From Bacteroidota bacterium (lineage in GTDB: Bacteria; Bacteroidota; Bacteroidia; Cytophagales; Cyclobacteriaceae), in the NCBI GenBank assembly GCA_003242315.1, contig QGUY01000026.1, positions 1 to 22,505 of the forward strand: a DNA stretch of 22,505 nucleotides, read 5' to 3'. Each line of letters begins with the position of its first letter. The stretch's first letter is position 1. This document shows, piece by piece, positions 22,497-22,505 of this stretch. Both the position numbers and the translations under genes were made by a program. The notes beneath the pieces were generated by a model. That model searched no databases. It saw only the letters and a list, made by a program, of their open reading frames with translations, and was not told the origin of the DNA.

Positions 22497-22505
22497 AATT
22501 ACAAG

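Overview
The window is chromosomal DNA of a member of the Bacteroidota, probably Cytophagales or Chitinophagales; the genus cannot be told from the sequence. The evidence is: ECF sigma / FecR anti-sigma / SusC-type TonB receptor modules with STN and DUF4974-type domains; promoter -7 elements of the phylum's TAnnTTTG type (11876-11883 on +, 15516-15523 on -); Bacteroidota-type FabI and RsmG sequences; and the near absence of Shine-Dalgarno sequences.

Left part (1-7300). A minus-strand sigma - fecR - susC cell-surface signalling module runs off the left edge; only the signal peptide and STN domain of the receptor are present. Next to it is a second sigma / anti-sigma pair whose anti-sigma factor lacks the FecR core domain and has no receptor gene beside it. 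A small XRE regulator lies between the two modules. Upstream is a 1015-residue lipoprotein with a beta-propeller, HEAT-like repeats and one c-type heme site (PVC-type heme-binding protein).

Middle part (7300-12900), accessory. It holds a small WYL-like protein; a Fic AMP-transferase with a C-terminal winged helix and a cluster of operator-like repeats in front of it; a MarR regulator and an eight-helix membrane protein, each preceded by a copy of the same palindrome; an AraC regulator; and two NTF2/SnoaL-like proteins.

Right part (12989-22505), mostly housekeeping. A minus-strand group has a glycosyltransferase, an RpoE-like sigma factor and rsmG. A LacI regulator stands alone. A plus-strand operon holds tgt, an LptF/LptG-type permease and an EamA transporter. 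It converges on a fabI-ispE operon, and a conserved-looking three-helix membrane protein follows.

The main unexplained structure is a family of 8-bp tandem repeats (GTGTTTAC, GTGTTGAA and variants) in several intergenic regions. One copy is arranged as an inverted pair around 87 bp and has run into the start of rsmG, so the repeat encodes the N-terminus of that protein. Other points are a shared 14-bp element about 50 bp upstream of both the first sigma gene and susC, a Tgt without its three zinc-binding cysteines, and a REP-like hairpin after lacI. I found no rRNA, tRNA, CRISPR array, transposase or phage gene. No gene-free stretch exceeds 300 bases.
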